A DNA stretch of 64,000 nt from CAJXJP01 sp964022365 (lineage in GTDB: Bacteria > Patescibacteriota > Gracilibacteria > BD1-5 > UBA6164), in the NCBI GenBank assembly GCA_964022365.1, contig CAXHZN010000006.1, positions 1-64,000 of the forward strand, given 5' to 3'. The position numbers were made by a program, and so were the translations under genes. Shown here piece after piece: positions 62,415-64,000 of this stretch. The notes beneath the pieces are model-generated. The model did no database searches. It was not told the DNA's origin and saw only the letters and a program-made list of their open reading frames with translations. Within the stretch, counting starts at the first letter, position 1, and each line of letters opens with the position of its first letter.

Positions 62415-63917
62415 ATGAAATATAAGACAAAAGCATTTACACTTGTCGAACTTATTGTAGTTATTACTATTTTAGCCGTTTTAGCAACGGTAGCTTTTAT
62501 TTCTTTTCAAGGATATACACAATCCGCAAAAGACGGTAAAATAGCGACTGATACAAAAATGATTGACAGAGCATTAAATTATACGTTTTTACAAAAAAAC
62601 AAATATCCAAAACCTGATAATGCCATTGATATACAAATTGGTTGACAAACGGCTGTATTTCAATGATTTTTAGGAAAAACTGCTGCAGGGAATATTTGAG
62701 TTCATGGAGATGTTTCTGACCCAGAAGGGAATAGATATTATTATTCTACTTCAGCAAATTTTTTAGAATATAGAATCGGATACTATATTACAAATGAAAA
62801 TATTGTTTATTTTCCACAAACCCAAGCTGTAGATAACAATGAGAAAAAATTTAAAACACTTTGAGATAAACTCATGATTGTTTTTGATGATCAAAATAAT
62901 ATTTTACAAGATAATTTTGTCTGAGATACTCTAGATATTTCAAATACAACTGGTGAAACATACGAGGTATATATTAATGAGTGAATTTCTACTAAATTAT
63001 CATCAGATGAATTAAAAACAATCGCTTATACTTCGTGTAAAGATATTATTGATTCTGACCCAAGTTTTGCAGGACAAGATGGAAAATATCTCATTTCACC
63101 TGATAAAAAAATTGCTTTTGAAGTATATTGTGATATGACTTTTGATTGAGGAGGATGGACATATTGGAAATGAGGAAAAATAGAATCTGAAACAACTGAT
63201 AGTGAATTTAAAGATTATTATGACCAAGTTGATAAAAATATGAGTGATGATTTTGATGACTTATATATTTTACCAGACGAATATATAAATACCGTTAAAT
63301 TCAGCGAATCTAGAACTTTGATGCAAGGGGAAACTGGGCAATATTCAAACCACTTAAAATATTGAGATGAAATTTCTCTGCTCAGAGATATTAAACATTT
63401 AGAAAAAGATTTCTCTCAACAAAGAAATAAGATGTTATGAGATTTATGAAGTTTTACATGAACGTTTAATTTTTCTACTACTTTTTCATGATCTCAATAT
63501 GATTCAGGATGAGATTTTGATTACCAATGTAGATTTTGAAAACTTTCATCAAATTCTACACATTTAACTTGTTGAGAAAACTTTGATCTTTTAGATACTC
63601 AACATCCATTTTATAATGAAAATAGAGTATGGTACTTTAAAGAATGAGGCACATGGGGTGATAGCTGAATACTTACTCTTGCTTGATATGGACCTCATAC
63701 ATGTGTGAGACTTATGTCAGCAGAAAATACACAATTTGCAGAACCATGTAGTGAAAAATATTTTTCATCATGACTATTTACAAATGAATTAAAAAATTGA
63801 GATTCAGATACCTGTAAAGCAGATGATTTATATTGGCAAATTTCTATTACAAATCCGAGTTGTCAATACAGAGAAAGACCTGGAGTTTGGTATGAATGGA
63901 GAGATTGGTTAAGATAA
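62415..63917 (+). CDS. Type IV pilin-like protein with fibrinogen-related C-terminal domain
   Basis: A 500-residue protein. The prepilin signature KAFTLVELIVVITILA with Glu at +5 opens a pilin core (residues 1-110). After a linker, residues about 205-480 resemble the fibrinogen-related domain: SCKDIIDSDPSFAG, GKYLISPDKKIAFEVYCDM, TFDGGGWTYW, and later NENRVWYFKEGGTWGDS, with conserved Cys at about 212 and 243. FReD domains in animals bind acetylated sugars; a displayed lectin-like role at a pilus tip is inference. The pilin core is very similar to that at 46621, so the two are paralogous N-termini with different tips. Many UGA codons. Confidence 0.87.
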
Positions 63918-63928
63918 TTATATAAATA

Positions 63929-63962
63929 AAAAAGTTTATCCAATTTGGATGGACTTTTTTTA
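63929..63962 (+). terminator. Terminator of the pilin-fibrinogen gene
   Basis: AAAGT-ATCCAA and TTGGAT-ACTTT stem followed by T. Confidence 0.7.
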
Positions 63963-64000
63963 TTTTTTGATATACTTATGATAATATGTAATTGATGAGA

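Noticed and set aside
1..64000. Mass pseudogenisation or low-quality sequence as the reason for broken ORFs
   Set aside because: The breaks are always TGA in the same frame, never TAA or TAG, and the homologs align through them. Only one real frameshift (M48-like gene) was found.
1..64000. CRISPR array, rRNA genes, complete insertion sequence or prophage
   Set aside because: No regularly spaced repeats, no rRNA motifs, no transposase, integrase or phage structural protein were found on either strand.

Overview
The window is very AT-rich and only makes sense if UGA is read as glycine instead of stop. Read with the standard code, almost every gene breaks at in-frame TGA. Read with TGA as Gly, long intact proteins appear, with glycine restored at conserved positions: the aldehyde dehydrogenase C-terminus, the FtsJ GxG loop, the SNF and SulP helices and ATP-citrate lyase. 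Nearly all genes stop at TAA, a few at TAG. This code is known from Gracilibacteria (BD1-5) and Absconditabacteria (SR1) of the Candidate Phyla Radiation. Most start codons follow AT-rich leaders without a Shine-Dalgarno motif.

Layout. 1-16.3 kb: a 5'-truncated aldehyde dehydrogenase, then a surface block. The block has a 1301-residue secreted protein with thrombospondin type 1-like repeats, two tandem paralogous membrane proteins of unknown function, a lipoprotein polysaccharide deacetylase, and a divergent tight five-gene operon of exported proteins. That operon includes a Memo-CapA fusion and an HExxH protein with bactofilin-like repeats. 16.3-22.4 kb: ATPase, HEFGH metallopeptidase, a frameshifted M48 peptidase and a large bPH2-domain membrane protein. 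22.4-36.2 kb: a mosaic region with aldo/keto reductase, YaaA, divergent dps and bcp around two identical-style palindromic operators, SulP transporter, RhuM-like protein, KTSC protein and MFS transporter. It also holds six genes that differ from the rest: no in-frame UGA (except one possible terminal TGA) and clear Shine-Dalgarno motifs, which suggests recent acquisition. One of them, a lipoprotein gene, is bracketed by a duplication of the MFS gene 3' end plus terminator. 35.5-35.8 kb looks like an unassigned structured RNA.

36.3-50.2 kb: tRNA-Glu, nucleoside phosphorylase-like protein, SPL-like radical SAM enzyme, SDR, a hydrolase-VanY fusion, RlmE-like methyltransferase, sortase, Nudix, prepilin peptidase, a long pilin-like protein and an SNF-type sodium symporter. 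50.2-54.0 kb: both subunits of ATP-citrate lyase (AclB then AclA, minus strand) behind a DtxR-like regulator. This is an unexpected central-carbon enzyme for such a reduced genome. 54.3-64 kb: unknown proteins, DedA-like protein, a tRNA cluster (Pro, Ile, Gly, with Ile-Gly duplicated), FolD, a PEGA-like protein, a HerA/TraD-type conjugation ATPase, and a pilin-like protein with a fibrinogen-type C-terminal domain.

Together the genes describe a small-genome, surface-specialised bacterium with a pilus and sortase apparatus, adhesin-like proteins and many lipoproteins, plausibly epibiotic or predatory. Short GC-rich palindromic repeats of two types are scattered through it. Two of them lie inside coding regions and are translated.
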